This document shows, one piece after another, positions 36,283 to 46,042 of a DNA stretch of 64,000 bases. A model generated the notes under the pieces. That model searched no databases, had not been told where the DNA came from, and saw only the letters and a list, made by a program, of their open reading frames with translations. Each line of letters opens with the position of its first letter. The first letter of the stretch is position 1. Source of the DNA: Sediminicola sp037203765 (GTDB lineage: Bacteria > Bacteroidota > Bacteroidia > Flavobacteriales > Flavobacteriaceae); the NCBI RefSeq assembly GCF_037203765.1, contig NZ_JBBCAS010000004.1:186001-250000 (forward strand). The letters run 5' to 3'. The position numbers and the translations under genes are program-made.

Positions 36283-36579
36283 TTAAATGTATTCGTTTAA
36301 AATACCGATCAGGGTGTTGGCATCCTGTTCGCCGCTTTGGCGCCAGACCATTTCACCTTTTTTATAGATCATTAAGGTAGGTAATCCTTTAACCCTAAGG
36401 GCCTGAGAGAGTTCTTTGTTCTTATCAACATCGATCTTAATCACCTTGCCTTTATCGCCCAAGGCTGCCGCAACATCCCTCAATACCGGATGCATAGCCG
36501 TGGATTGTTCATTCCATTCTGCATAAAAATCTAGCAGAACAGGCACGTTTAAATCAATAAGTTCACCAAACTTGGACAT
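36283..36579 (-). CDS. Thioredoxin-fold protein lacking the CxxC active site
   Basis: 98 residues covering one whole thioredoxin fold: VPVLLDFYAEW, KVIKIDVDKNKELSQALRVKGLPTLMIYKKGEMVWRQSG. The cis-proline (GLPT) is kept. The active-site position, normally WCGPC, reads WNEQS (residues 22-26), so no dithiol chemistry is possible. There is no signal peptide, so it is cytoplasmic. It may act as a binding or scaffold protein. It is a single gene with a TAnnTTTG box at 36603-36610 and a terminator directly after its stop. Confidence 0.85.
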   Translation of the reverse strand: MSKFGELIDLNVPVLLDFYAEWNEQSTAMHPVLRDVAAALGDKGKVIKIDVDKNKELSQALRVKGLPTLMIYKKGEMVWRQSGEQDANTLIGILNEYI

Positions 36580-36602
36580 ATAGAAACATTTCGGTTATCA
36601 AT

Positions 36603-36610
36603 CAAAAGTA
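36603..36610 (-). promoter_or_regulatory. Predicted -7 promoter element of the thioredoxin-like gene
   Basis: The minus strand reads TACTTTTG (TAnnTTTG), giving a leader of about 18 bases. No -33 TTG at the expected spacing. Confidence 0.45.
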
Positions 36611-36670
36611 AGAAAAAATGTTAAATTACTAACGATAGCTTCGTATTTGTAGCAATTGGGTACCATAAAA

Positions 36671-37900
36671 CTATACCGTGGTTTTCTTTTTTAGGGTAAT
36701 TACGGTTATTTCTGGCCATATGCCCACCCTCCCGGGATATCCCAAAAAGCCAAAACCGCGGTTCACATTGATATACTGGCCCAATTCCTCATAGATCCCT
36801 GCCCAATACTTATACCTCCATTTTACCGGACTCCATTTTACCCATCCCGGAATTTCAATCCCAAACTGCATCCCATGGGTATGTCCGCTTAAAGTGAGGT
36901 GATAATGGTAATCATCGTGGATCACCTTGTCCTCCCAATGCGAAGGATCATGGCTCATCAATATTTTAAAGTCGTCCTTGGCAACATGCTCTTTTGTTTT
37001 ATCGAGATCCCCCGCTTTCTTAAATCCGCCACGTCCCCAGTTCTCCACTCCCATCAGGGCAATTCTTGCTCCGTCCTTTTCCAAGAATCTACTTTCGTTC
37101 AGCAGCAGGTCAAAACCAATGTTCTTTTGAAGCACTTTCAAATCCTCAAGATTCTTCATCTTTTCCTCCGGTGTGTCCCAATCCACATAATCTCCATAGT
37201 CGTGGTTGCCCAAAACCGAGAATTTTCCATCTTTGGCCTCAAGTGTAGAGAACAATGTTATCCATGGGTGCATTTCCTCTGCTTTATTGTTCACCAGATC
37301 CCCCGTGAACAACAGCACATCGCTTTTTTGACTATTGATAAGGTCTATGGCATAGGCAATCTTTTTTGGGTCATCAAAACTCCCACTGTGCACATCCGAG
37401 ATCTGGGTGATCTGATAATTGTGAAAGGCCTCTGGCAAATCATCAAATTCCAAATTATATTTCAATACCTTAAAGTTGTATTTGCCCCTGTACATGCCAT
37501 ACAATAGGGCACCAAAGGGAATGGCGGCCAGACCCATGGCCATAAGACTCAAAAAGCGCCTTCTTTCCGGAAAGGTAAATTCCTTGGCCGTACCAAATAA
37601 TTTTTGGTACCCACCACTCATTATTCTAAAAATATCCTCTGAAAACAGAAAAGCAATGGTGATCAGTTTAAAGGTCAACATCGTCAACAATAAGCCAAAA
37701 GCATAACTTTTGGGCCTATTGAGAACACGTCCCGTATCATCTCCCACGGTAAATTGGTACACAAAATTTCCAAGTACCAAAAGGGACATGAGAATAAAGG
37801 CATAGTACACCCAGGGATAGCGGGAAACTGTTTTTAAGGCTTGAAGGGTATAGAGACCCAAGGCAAGGTAGATGACAATAAATATGACCCAACGAAGCAT
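36671..37900 (-). CDS. Membrane-anchored metallophosphoesterase
   Basis: 409 residues. Four hydrophobic segments span about 1-150, and an Arg-rich ERRRFLSLMAMG stretch precedes the last one. The catalytic domain has all calcineurin-like motifs: SDVHSG, LLFTGDLVNN, VLGNHDYGDY, MSHDPSHW and LSGHTHGMQ, giving a two-metal site outside the last helix. It resembles the YkuE/YaeI group, whose members hydrolyse phosphodiester or phospholipid-type substrates; the substrate here is unknown. It is probably a single-gene unit with a -7 box at 37916-37923. Confidence 0.9.
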   Translation of the reverse strand: MLRWVIFIVIYLALGLYTLQALKTVSRYPWVYYAFILMSLLVLGNFVYQFTVGDDTGRVLNRPKSYAFGLLLTMLTFKLITIAFLFSEDIFRIMSGGYQKLFGTAKEFTFPERRRFLSLMAMGLAAIPFGALLYGMYRGKYNFKVLKYNLEFDDLPEAFHNYQITQISDVHSGSFDDPKKIAYAIDLINSQKSDVLLFTGDLVNNKAEEMHPWITLFSTLEAKDGKFSVLGNHDYGDYVDWDTPEEKMKNLEDLKVLQKNIGFDLLLNESRFLEKDGARIALMGVENWGRGGFKKAGDLDKTKEHVAKDDFKILMSHDPSHWEDKVIHDDYHYHLTLSGHTHGMQFGIEIPGWVKWSPVKWRYKYWAGIYEELGQYINVNRGFGFLGYPGRVGIWPEITVITLKKKTTV

Positions 37901-37915
37901 AAACTACTTTTTTAA

Positions 37916-37923
37916 CAAAGATA
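37916..37923 (-). promoter_or_regulatory. Predicted -7 promoter element of the metallophosphoesterase gene
   Basis: The minus strand reads TATCTTTG (TAnnTTTG), giving a leader of about 11 bases before the ATG at 37900. No matching -33 element. Confidence 0.45.
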
Positions 37924-37956
37924 TTTCATAACCCAAGGAACCGCCCCATGAATAAT

Positions 37957-38679
37957 TTATTTAACCAAATCCTTAACATTCCTGATGATTGCTTCATCCG
38001 TTATGGTCACCTCCCCTTCCTTGAGAAAGGAAATATTGTTCATGGTCATTGGTGGGGAGACATCCAATGTGCTGTAAAATTGTGTTCCCGATAAATGTAC
38101 CGCTTTAAATTGTTTTTTCTTAAACTCAAGCACATTTTCAGGCCTTATCCCCCCTCCCGGCATAATCGTACAGATTGAAGCCCGCTCCATCAACCCCTCC
38201 AATAACGGCAATCCCTTTTGTGCCGTTGGCTCTTGGCCAGATGTCAATATAGTGGAAACTTCCAACCCTTCCAGCTGTGCCAGAGCCAGAAAGGGGTCCA
38301 ACACCCAATCAAATGCCCTGTGAAATGTAAATTCCATCCCATGGGCAAGGTCCACCAATGCTCTGGTACGAGGAACATCTATCTTGAAATCTTTGGTCAA
38401 CACCCCAGATACAATGCCTTCAAATCCCATATCCCTGCAAAATTCAATATCGTTCTTAAGCGTTTGAAATTCAGAGGAAGAATAGGTGAAATCCCCGCTC
38501 CTAGGTCGCAAGAGCACATGCACCGGAATGAAAATCTGCTCTTTTACACACTTCATCAACCCCGGGGAAGGAGTCAAACCGCCTACACCAAGTTCTACAC
38601 AGAGCTCTATTCTATCGGCGCCTCCTTTTTGGGCATTTAGGGCAGATTCCAAAGAATTGGCACATACTTCTATGATCAT
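37957..38679 (-). CDS. cutC: CutC family protein (copper homeostasis-related TIM barrel)
   Basis: 240 residues from the ATG at 38679 (MIIEVCANSLESALNAQKGGADRIELC), which is the family's normal beginning. A TTG eleven codons earlier is rejected. The TIM-barrel motifs GGLTPSPGLM, VHVLLRPRSGDF, GFEGIVSGVL and MPGGGIRPENV fit CutC. It was named for copper tolerance in E. coli, but the role as a copper protein is disputed and an enzymatic function remains unclear. It lies head to head with the glycosylasparaginase gene, with only 42 bases between the start codons. Confidence 0.93.
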   Translation of the reverse strand: MIIEVCANSLESALNAQKGGADRIELCVELGVGGLTPSPGLMKCVKEQIFIPVHVLLRPRSGDFTYSSSEFQTLKNDIEFCRDMGFEGIVSGVLTKDFKIDVPRTRALVDLAHGMEFTFHRAFDWVLDPFLALAQLEGLEVSTILTSGQEPTAQKGLPLLEGLMERASICTIMPGGGIRPENVLEFKKKQFKAVHLSGTQFYSTLDVSPPMTMNNISFLKEGEVTITDEAIIRNVKDLVK

Positions 38680-38721
38680 AATCCCTATATTTAGATTCTT
38701 AAAAATAAGCAACCCGGACAG

Positions 38722-39717
38722 ATGAAGCGTAGAAATTTCCTTAAAAATTCCACTATCGGTACGGCCGGATTGATTACCGCACCCATACTCGCTTCTTTTG
38801 ATTCAACAGAATCCATTAATTCCCTGGACAATGTGGATCTGCCCATCCAATGGCCCATAGCTATCTGCACCTGGAATTTTGCCAATGCCACGGCCAAGGC
38901 CTGGGAGGTTCTTAGCGCAGGGGGCAATTCATTGGATGCCGTAGAACAAGGGGTCATGGTGGAAGAGGCAGATGTAAACAACCAGACCGTAGGCAAGGGA
39001 GGTAGACCGGACAGGGATGGCCATGTAACCTTGGATGCTTGCATCATGGACAAGGACGGCAATTGTGGTGCCGTGATCTACCTACAAAATATCACCCATG
39101 CCGTTTCCGTAGCCCGTAGGGTCATGGAGGAAACCCCACATGTAATGCTGGCCGGAAAAGGAGCTGAGCAGTTTGCCTACGAAAAAGGATTTAAAAAGGA
39201 AGACCTCCTAACGGACAAATCCAAGGCAGAATGGACAACATGGAAGAAAACCTCCCAATACAAGCCGGTTATCAATATTGAAAACCATGATACCATTGGT
39301 ATGTTGGCCATTGACAAGAATGGTGAGATTTCCGGAGCATGCACCACCAGCGGCATGGCCTACAAATATGGTGGCCGTGTTGGTGACTCACCAATCATAG
39401 GGGCCGGACTTTTTGTGGACAATGAAGTGGGCGGTGCCACGGCAACAGGTGTAGGTGAGGAAGTAGTACGCACCGTTGGTAGTTTTCTGATCGTAGAACT
39501 CATGCGCCAGGGCAAAACGCCCCAAGAGGCCTGTGAGGAGGGCGTCAAGAGAATCATGGACAAAAACAAGGACAGGCGCGATTTTCAAATAGGCTTTATA
39601 GCCATCAATAAAAAAGGGGAAACGGGATCGTACTGCATACATCCCGGTTTTTCCTATAGCATGTACACCAAAGCAGGGCAGGTAAACAAGCCGTCAGAAT
39701 CCTATATAAAACCATAA
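38722..39717 (+). CDS. N4-(beta-N-acetylglucosaminyl)-L-asparaginase (glycosylasparaginase)
   Basis: 331 residues. A twin-arginine-like leader (KRRNFLKNSTIGTAGLITAPILASF) suggests export. It is an Ntn-hydrolase: the precursor should cleave itself before Thr191 in the conserved NHDTIGMLAID, freeing Thr as nucleophile. Also present are WPIAICTWNFANATAKAW, GGRPDRDGHVTLDACIMD, GGRVGDSPIIGAGLFVDN and GGATATGVGEE, matching the Elizabethkingia enzyme family. It splits the GlcNAc-Asn bond of N-glycan remnants, so a periplasmic role in glycoprotein breakdown is likely. Its only close neighbour is the divergent cutC. Confidence 0.94.
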   Translation: MKRRNFLKNSTIGTAGLITAPILASFDSTESINSLDNVDLPIQWPIAICTWNFANATAKAWEVLSAGGNSLDAVEQGVMVEEADVNNQTVGKGGRPDRDGHVTLDACIMDKDGNCGAVIYLQNITHAVSVARRVMEETPHVMLAGKGAEQFAYEKGFKKEDLLTDKSKAEWTTWKKTSQYKPVINIENHDTIGMLAIDKNGEISGACTTSGMAYKYGGRVGDSPIIGAGLFVDNEVGGATATGVGEEVVRTVGSFLIVELMRQGKTPQEACEEGVKRIMDKNKDRRDFQIGFIAINKKGETGSYCIHPGFSYSMYTKAGQVNKPSESYIKP

Positions 39718-39744
39718 GTGCTTCCAAAAAGATGATAATCTTCG

Positions 39745-39752
39745 TAGCTTTG
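39745..39752 (+). promoter_or_regulatory. Predicted -7 promoter element of polA
   Basis: TAGCTTTG matches TAnnTTTG and ends 22 bases before the polA ATG (39775). No -33 TTG is visible. Confidence 0.45.
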
Positions 39753-39774
39753 ACAATAAATTAGACTACCCGAA

Positions 39775-42612
39775 ATGGCAGAACAAAAAAGACTTTTTTT
39801 ACTCGATGCATATGCGTTGATTTTCCGTGGATATTACGCCTTGATCAAGAATCCGAGAATCAATTCAAAGGGGATGGACACCTCGGCTGTAATGGGGTTT
39901 GTGAATTCCCTTTTTGATGTGATCAAAAGAGAAAAACCAGACCATCTGGCGGTCTGTTTTGATAAGGGGGGAAGTACCGAACGCACGGAAATGTTCGCAG
40001 ACTACAAAGCCAATAGGGACGAGACCCCTGATGCCATCCGGCAGGCGGTCCCCTACATACAGGAAATCCTAAAAGCCATGCACATTCCCGTAGTGGAACT
40101 GTACGGATTGGAGGCGGATGATATTATCGGCACCCTAGCCAAACAGGCAGAAAAAGAAGACTACAAGGTGTTCATGGTGACTCCCGATAAGGATTTTGGC
40201 CAATTGGTTTCTGAAAACATATTTATGTACCGCCCTGCCAGAATGGGCAACGGGATAGAGATTTGGGGTATTCCAGAAGTAAAGGAACGTTTTGGGGTAG
40301 AACGCCCGGAACAGGTCATCGACTACTTGGGTATGATGGGGGACGCCAGTGACAATATCCCAGGCCTTCCAGGTGTGGGGGATAAAACAGCCAAAAAATT
40401 TATTGCCGAATTCGGATCCATGGAAAATCTTTTGGCCAATACGGACAAGCTGAAAGGCAAAATGAAGGAGAAGATCCAGGAGAATGCCGAATTAGGGATC
40501 CTATCCAAAAAATTGGCAACCATTTGCGTTACATGCGATGTTACTTTTGATGCGAAGGATTACGAACTTTCCATGCCCGATAGCGAGAAGGTGCAGGAAC
40601 TTTTCGAGGAATTGGAATTCAGAAGATTAAAGGACCAGTTCATAAAATTATTTTCCGCCGAGGAAGAAACCACCACTGAACCGGTAACCAATACCCCTAC
40701 CGCAAAAAAACAAGTGCAAGAAGCAGGGGGAGGCCAGTTTTCACTATTTGGTGGTGATGCCAACCAGCCCTCAGGAACCTTGGAGGCTATATCGAGCAGA
40801 AAATCCATCAACGAGGTTGCCCATGTCTATCAAAGTGTGGCCCCGGGAATGGGGATGAAATTATTTGTTCAAAACCTATTAAAGCAGTCCTCGGTATGTT
40901 TTGATACGGAAACAACATCTTTGAACCCACTGCAAGCACAATTGGTAGGTATCGCCTTTAGCTGGGAACCCGGCAAAGGATTTTACATTCCCTTCCCAGA
41001 AGACAAGGAGCAGGCGCAGGAAATCATAGAACAATTACGCCCCTTCTTTGAATCTGACGGCATTGAAAAGATAGGTCAGAACCTGAAATACGATATCAAG
41101 GTCCTGGACAAGTATAAGGTAAAGGTGAAGGGCAAGTGTTTCGATACCATGTTGGCGCATTACCTGATCAATCCGGATATGCGGCACAATATGGATGTGC
41201 TGGCAGAGACCTATTTGAACTACACACCCGTGTCCATTACCGAGCTTATTGGGAAGAAAGGGAAGAACCAAATGTCCATGAGGGAAGTCCCCTTGGAACA
41301 GCAGACCGAATACGCCGTGGAAGATGCCGATATTACCTTCCAATTGGCACAACATTTCAGACCGGAACTTAAAGAGGCCAAAACAGAGGATCTTTTCAAC
41401 GATATAGAAATACCCCTATTACACGTGTTGGCCGATATGGAATTGGAGGGCATCAAATTGGACACCGCATTCCTACATTCCCTCTCCAAGGATTTGGACA
41501 AGGACATCAAAGACCTGGAAACAAAAATTTACGAGGCCGCAGGGGAAGAGTTCAATATTGGTTCCCCAAAGCAATTGGGGGAAATCTTATTTGACAAAAT
41601 GAAATTGGTCGACAAACCCAAGAAGACCAAAACAGGACAATACTCCACCGCAGAGGACGTCCTGTCCTATTTGGCCAAGGACCACGCCATCATCCAACAT
41701 GTGCTGGACTATAGGGGACTCTCCAAATTAAAAAGTACCTATATTGATGCGCTGCCAGAACAGGTAGAACCCACCACGGGAAGGGTACATACAGATTATA
41801 TGCAGACCGTGGCAGCTACGGGAAGGTTGAGCAGCAACAACCCCAACCTACAGAACATTCCCATAAGAACCGAAAGGGGAAGGCAGGTGCGCAAGGCATT
41901 TGTCCCTAGAAATGAAGAGTACACCTTATTGGCTGCGGATTATTCCCAGATAGAACTTCGCATTATTGCAGCATTGAGTCAAGAGACGACCATGATAGAG
42001 GCCTTTAAAAATGGGGAAGACATCCACGCCTCAACGGCCTCAAAGGTATTTAATGTGCCCTTGGCAGAAGTAACCAGGGAGCAGCGCAGCAACGCCAAAA
42101 CAGTCAATTTTGGTATTATTTATGGAGTATCGGCATTTGGACTGAGCAATCAGACAGATCTGTCAAGAGGAGAAGCCAAAGACCTTATTGACACCTATTA
42201 TAAAACCTATCCCAAATTGCGAAACTACATCAGCGAACAGATAGATTTTGCCAGGGAGCATGGCTATGTTCAGACCGTTCTGGGAAGAAGAAGGTATCTA
42301 AAGGATATCAACGGTAGCAATGCGGTGGTCAGAGGTGCTGCGGAACGCAATGCTGTAAACGCCCCCATTCAGGGAAGTGCCGCGGACATCATCAAAATAG
42401 CCATGATCAATATCCATAAGAAATTGGAGGAAGGCAATTACAAGACCAAGATGCTACTGCAGGTTCATGATGAATTGGTCTTTGATGTATACAAACCAGA
42501 ATTGGAAGAATTAAAGGCCATGATAAAAACTGAAATGGAAAGCGCCTACACCTTATCTGTTCCCCTGGATGTGGAATTGGGAGTAGGCAACAACTGGCTA
42601 CAGGCACACTAA
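39775..42612 (+). CDS. polA: DNA polymerase I
   Basis: 945 residues with all three domains. Residues 1-300 are the 5'-3' flap exonuclease (LFLLDAYALIFRGYYAL, GLEADDIIGTLA, GMMGDASDNIPGLPGVGDKTA). About 345-545 is the 3'-5' exonuclease with intact acidic residues (CFDTETTSLNP, NLKYDIKVL, YAVEDADIT), so proofreading should be active, unlike some Taq-type relatives. The polymerase domain (about 560-945) has RTERGRQVRKAF, DYSQIELRIIAALS, the O helix (QRSNAKTVNFGIIYG) and LLQVHDELVFDV. It repairs DNA and replaces Okazaki primers. It is a single gene with its own terminator. Confidence 0.98.
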   Translation: MAEQKRLFLLDAYALIFRGYYALIKNPRINSKGMDTSAVMGFVNSLFDVIKREKPDHLAVCFDKGGSTERTEMFADYKANRDETPDAIRQAVPYIQEILKAMHIPVVELYGLEADDIIGTLAKQAEKEDYKVFMVTPDKDFGQLVSENIFMYRPARMGNGIEIWGIPEVKERFGVERPEQVIDYLGMMGDASDNIPGLPGVGDKTAKKFIAEFGSMENLLANTDKLKGKMKEKIQENAELGILSKKLATICVTCDVTFDAKDYELSMPDSEKVQELFEELEFRRLKDQFIKLFSAEEETTTEPVTNTPTAKKQVQEAGGGQFSLFGGDANQPSGTLEAISSRKSINEVAHVYQSVAPGMGMKLFVQNLLKQSSVCFDTETTSLNPLQAQLVGIAFSWEPGKGFYIPFPEDKEQAQEIIEQLRPFFESDGIEKIGQNLKYDIKVLDKYKVKVKGKCFDTMLAHYLINPDMRHNMDVLAETYLNYTPVSITELIGKKGKNQMSMREVPLEQQTEYAVEDADITFQLAQHFRPELKEAKTEDLFNDIEIPLLHVLADMELEGIKLDTAFLHSLSKDLDKDIKDLETKIYEAAGEEFNIGSPKQLGEILFDKMKLVDKPKKTKTGQYSTAEDVLSYLAKDHAIIQHVLDYRGLSKLKSTYIDALPEQVEPTTGRVHTDYMQTVAATGRLSSNNPNLQNIPIRTERGRQVRKAFVPRNEEYTLLAADYSQIELRIIAALSQETTMIEAFKNGEDIHASTASKVFNVPLAEVTREQRSNAKTVNFGIIYGVSAFGLSNQTDLSRGEAKDLIDTYYKTYPKLRNYISEQIDFAREHGYVQTVLGRRRYLKDINGSNAVVRGAAERNAVNAPIQGSAADIIKIAMINIHKKLEEGNYKTKMLLQVHDELVFDVYKPELEELKAMIKTEMESAYTLSVPLDVELGVGNNWLQAH

Positions 42613-42632
42613 AGCAGCTAAAAAAAAATAAG

Positions 42633-42667
42633 AAAGCCCTTTTGGACATCCAAAAGGGCTTTTTTTA
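42633..42667. terminator. Bidirectional terminator between polA and the lipocalin-like gene
   Basis: A 13-bp stem (AAAGCCCTTTTGG with CCAAAAGGGCTTT) and a four-base loop are followed by a T-run on the plus strand. An A-rich stretch upstream gives T residues on the minus strand as well. Confidence 0.93.
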
Positions 42668-42684
42668 TTCTACTTGTTTCTTGA

Positions 42685-43167
42685 TTATCTTTTCTTGAAT
42701 ACTATTTCAGTACCTGTTAAGCTCTCGGCCTCAATATCCTCACCAGCTACAATCAGTGTACTATTCCTTAATTCAATGGTGGCAGTTTCCGACATCCCTG
42801 TTGCGTCGGTAATGGTCAACTGGTCCCCTTCCAAACTCCAGGTAGCTTCTTCTTCCTGAAAATTTACTGGACATGGAACGGATGTTGCACTGAAATCGAT
42901 CTGAATATCATTGACCCCACTTCTGGTCACCAAGGTTCCATCGGCATTGAAGGTCAGGGCCAGCAGGTCACAATCCTGAGCAATCAATACATCAAATATT
43001 CCTTTGGCAAACAATAAATCCTGATTGTTTGAATCACTGACCTTCAATTCTGCCACATCCCAAGTACCCTCCAAGGAAGCTTCTCCCATTGCGTTATCTT
43101 TATCAGATGAACAGGAAAAACCTAGCAAAGCAATACATAGGAATCCCAATAAACTTCGTTTGATCAT
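42685..43167 (-). CDS. Lipocalin-like lipoprotein
   Basis: 160 residues. The signal peptide ends in a lipobox (LLGFSC), and a Ser/Asp-rich linker follows (SSDKDNAMGEA), as in surface lipoproteins of this phylum. The mature part (LEGTWDVAELKV...LTFNADGTLVTRS...ATWSLEGDQLTI...TATIELRNSTLIVAGED) is the alternating-strand pattern of the small lipocalin-like Bacteroidota families. Two cysteines (QDCDLL and VPCPV) may form a disulfide. The ligand is unknown. It follows the DUF5916 gene on the same strand after 70 bases. Confidence 0.75.
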   Translation of the reverse strand: MIKRSLLGFLCIALLGFSCSSDKDNAMGEASLEGTWDVAELKVSDSNNQDLLFAKGIFDVLIAQDCDLLALTFNADGTLVTRSGVNDIQIDFSATSVPCPVNFQEEEATWSLEGDQLTITDATGMSETATIELRNSTLIVAGEDIEAESLTGTEIVFKKR

Positions 43168-43237
43168 GTCTTTGAATTTATTTTTAGGACTTAACGAACA
43201 AATAGTGGTTTTATTTCATCAAAACAGCAGATTCTTG

Positions 43238-45859
43238 CTATTTGGCAAATCTGTAGGTAGCTTTTAACAAAAAGGTATTATCCAATTTTTCATTTAAAAT
43301 TTGACGGTCCAGGCTCCGCCCCAATGTCTCCCTTGGATCACCCAGGCCCGTTACCCCCTGTGACCATACCAAGAATATTTCACTGCCCGGAATATATTCC
43401 CAGCGCAGGACCAGATTTGATCTGAACTGTACAAATGAAAAATCAGGATCTCCGATGTTGTAATCGATGGTTCCGTTCCTATCCTCGTCCACATTGTAAA
43501 AACCATTGTCCTTGGAAATTTGGTTATCATCATATACGGTGACCCGCTCTCCCAAGTCCTTGGCAATAGGATTGTTCACATAATTAAAATCCGTGTACCT
43601 GCCCCTTGAAATAAAAGGTTGTCCATAATACTGTATGGTCAGGTTGGGATTGATGGTATAATTGACCCTTAAGGTTGTAGCCCATGTGTCCTGTACGATG
43701 TTGGCCGTAATATACCGGGGCGTGTCATCAAATGACGTTTCCGTAACGTATTGCGTCTTGTTCGGGTTTTTTTCGAGCTCTGTTTCCAGATAAAAGCTCA
43801 GCGCATTAAAAGGCTGATAGTTTAACCTAGCCACGTAACGCTGAAAGGAAAAGTTGTCTTGTTTGGCCTGACTGTACACTTGGCCCAGGACAAAATTCAA
43901 TTTTTTCCGCCTATCGGAACCAAAGAAAAAATATTCAAAATTTTCTTCGGAGAAGCGCCATCTTGGCCCGCCCCTTAAAAATGAAGTTATAAATATTCTG
44001 GGTTTATGTGCTGCGCCAAATTCTGCCCACCAGTTGTTCCTAAAAACAAACTCACTGTTGAGATCATATTGCAAACGGTTGAAATTACCTTCAAAATCAT
44101 AGGTGCTCAACTGGCTTACCCCTATATATATGTTCCTGAATTTCTCCAAGGGCTTTATGGTCCTCCAGCTTACACTGGAATACTGCCTAACTTCATCGGC
44201 CTGTCGTAAGAACCCTATATCGTTGAGCTCCAATTCCGGGGATTTCCAACTAACCCCTGAATTGTACAACCAATGTCCACCCCCTGCCTTTCCACCTTCC
44301 AATCGGCCCCCGGTACCTGTTAGGGAGGTCCTGTTTGCATCTACCTCCACATGGCCGGCATCGACCCTTTGGAACAAATGGGTAATGGATTCCTGGGTTG
44401 CCCTTATCGATTCTTCACTTCCAAGTACATGACTTGCCACCATATTTCCTTCCACAAAATATTTACGATCCTTCCAGCTATGTCTAAAATCGACCCCCCC
44501 AGAATAGGCCGCCTGTCTTAAAAAATCCAAACCAGGCTCCAGATCCCGATTGGTGGCCGTAAATATCCCGCCTACATACGAATTCCTTTCATTGAAATCT
44601 TTTTGTGCCCTGGCCACCAAATAGTTGGTCAATGGCTCTACCAGTTCTTTGCGTTCCTGTCCACTATTATTGATTTCGGCAAACATCTTGCCCGTTACAC
44701 TCTCCAAGACCCCAAGCGACCATCCATTCTTGGTTTTACCCGAAAATTTGGCCGCTCCCAAAATAGTGGTATTCTTGGGCTGTTGTACATATTCGCCGTT
44801 ACCGACCGTTGCCCTCCCTTGAGGACTCCTGCCTATACGTCTTGAATAAAAGACATTGTCCTGGTTATTGGCGAACCTATAATCAAAAATATTTTTGTTC
44901 TCTACAAAAAAGGGGCGTTGTTCCTGGAAGAATATCTGAAAGCCATCCAAGGCTATGGCTCCGGGATCTGCCTCCACCTGTCCGAAATCTGGATTAATGG
45001 TCAGGTCCAGGGTCAGGTTGTTGGTGATGCCGATTTTGGCATCCACTCCCCCGTTCAATTGGGTATCGGAACCGTCCCGGAACGGGTTGCCGACTTCCTT
45101 GGGATAAGTATCCAGCTTGGCTACCGTAAAGGGTTGAATTTCCAATTGGCGTTGTGGTTCTATATCTATCAATCCCCTGAGTTCGCCAAATTCGCTGACC
45201 CATCCTGGGGCATCCCTTGGCACCCTCTGCCAAACCGACCGTTCTTCCTTTCGAAAAAGGATACGTTGCACTTGTAAGCCCCATACCTGCTCTTGGCTTT
45301 TTCCAAAACGAAGTTGACTGAAAGGAATCTTCAACTCTGCGGTCCAACCTTCCCCATCAATATTGGTCTTGGTATACCAAATGGGGTTCCAACTGGAATC
45401 CCAGTTGTTGCCGTTCTCAGAAATAAATTCGTCACCCTTTACACCGGCTGCGGATACGGAAAAGGAAAAGCCTGTCCTTTTGTCCAAATAACTGTCTATA
45501 TTGACCTCTACGATATCCCCTTGAAATCCGTCACGTCGGGATAGGCGTTTCTCAATACTATCAGGGGCCTTATCAAAGGCCTGAATTCCGATATATAAAT
45601 GTTTGGCATCATAAACGATCTTGAATCTGGTAGCAAATGTCGGTGGGGTATTCTCATCGGGCCTCCATTCTATAAAATCCCCAGCCCACTCCGATTCGTT
45701 CCATGCTGCATCATCCAAAACGCCATCTACCGTGGGTGCCTCATCCTCCCCGACCACATGGGTCGTATAGGAACGCTTGGCAATGGCAGAACTGGTCGTT
45801 TGCGCATAGACGAACGTGGTACACAATAGGGTGAAGAGAAACAGGTTTTGCTTAAGCAT
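43238..45859 (-). CDS. DUF5916 outer-membrane protein with N-terminal CBM9-like domain
   Basis: 873 residues with a signal peptide (KQNLFLFTLLCTTFVYAQ). Residues about 35-230 are a carbohydrate-binding family 9-like sandwich (PTVDGVLDDAAWNESEWAGDFIEWRPDEN, DAKHLYIGIQAFD, GEGWTAELKIPFSQLRF). Residues about 240-873 are DUF5916, with many amphipathic strands predicted to form an outer-membrane barrel (FQEQRPFFVENKNIFDYRF, YSRRIGRSPQG, final strand TFLLKATYRFAK). The C-terminus is aromatic, as in outer-membrane proteins. The ligand is not known. It is transcribed divergently from rplM across 261 bases. Confidence 0.85.
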   Translation of the reverse strand: MLKQNLFLFTLLCTTFVYAQTTSSAIAKRSYTTHVVGEDEAPTVDGVLDDAAWNESEWAGDFIEWRPDENTPPTFATRFKIVYDAKHLYIGIQAFDKAPDSIEKRLSRRDGFQGDIVEVNIDSYLDKRTGFSFSVSAAGVKGDEFISENGNNWDSSWNPIWYTKTNIDGEGWTAELKIPFSQLRFGKSQEQVWGLQVQRILFRKEERSVWQRVPRDAPGWVSEFGELRGLIDIEPQRQLEIQPFTVAKLDTYPKEVGNPFRDGSDTQLNGGVDAKIGITNNLTLDLTINPDFGQVEADPGAIALDGFQIFFQEQRPFFVENKNIFDYRFANNQDNVFYSRRIGRSPQGRATVGNGEYVQQPKNTTILGAAKFSGKTKNGWSLGVLESVTGKMFAEINNSGQERKELVEPLTNYLVARAQKDFNERNSYVGGIFTATNRDLEPGLDFLRQAAYSGGVDFRHSWKDRKYFVEGNMVASHVLGSEESIRATQESITHLFQRVDAGHVEVDANRTSLTGTGGRLEGGKAGGGHWLYNSGVSWKSPELELNDIGFLRQADEVRQYSSVSWRTIKPLEKFRNIYIGVSQLSTYDFEGNFNRLQYDLNSEFVFRNNWWAEFGAAHKPRIFITSFLRGGPRWRFSEENFEYFFFGSDRRKKLNFVLGQVYSQAKQDNFSFQRYVARLNYQPFNALSFYLETELEKNPNKTQYVTETSFDDTPRYITANIVQDTWATTLRVNYTINPNLTIQYYGQPFISRGRYTDFNYVNNPIAKDLGERVTVYDDNQISKDNGFYNVDEDRNGTIDYNIGDPDFSFVQFRSNLVLRWEYIPGSEIFLVWSQGVTGLGDPRETLGRSLDRQILNEKLDNTFLLKATYRFAK

Positions 45860-46042
45860 TTGGATTGGTTGAAAAAGGTTGTGACACTAAAGGACTCAAA
45901 AAACAATCAACTTGTTACAGTGTCGATTTCAATTTATATTTTTTTTAACACTATTTAATTATTTGATGGTCATGTTTGTAACCCAATATGGGCTGTATAT
46001 AACACAACCTTAATTCTTTGAAAAAATAATCCCAAACAACCA

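Noticed and set aside
38680..38712. An extended cutC start at a TTG at 38712
   Set aside because: The family begins at MIIEVCANS, which corresponds to the ATG at 38679.
45883..45924. An inverted repeat GACACT...AGTGTC between the DUF5916 gene and rplM
   Set aside because: The arms are only six bases and 30 bases apart, so chance is likely; it is not listed as an operator.
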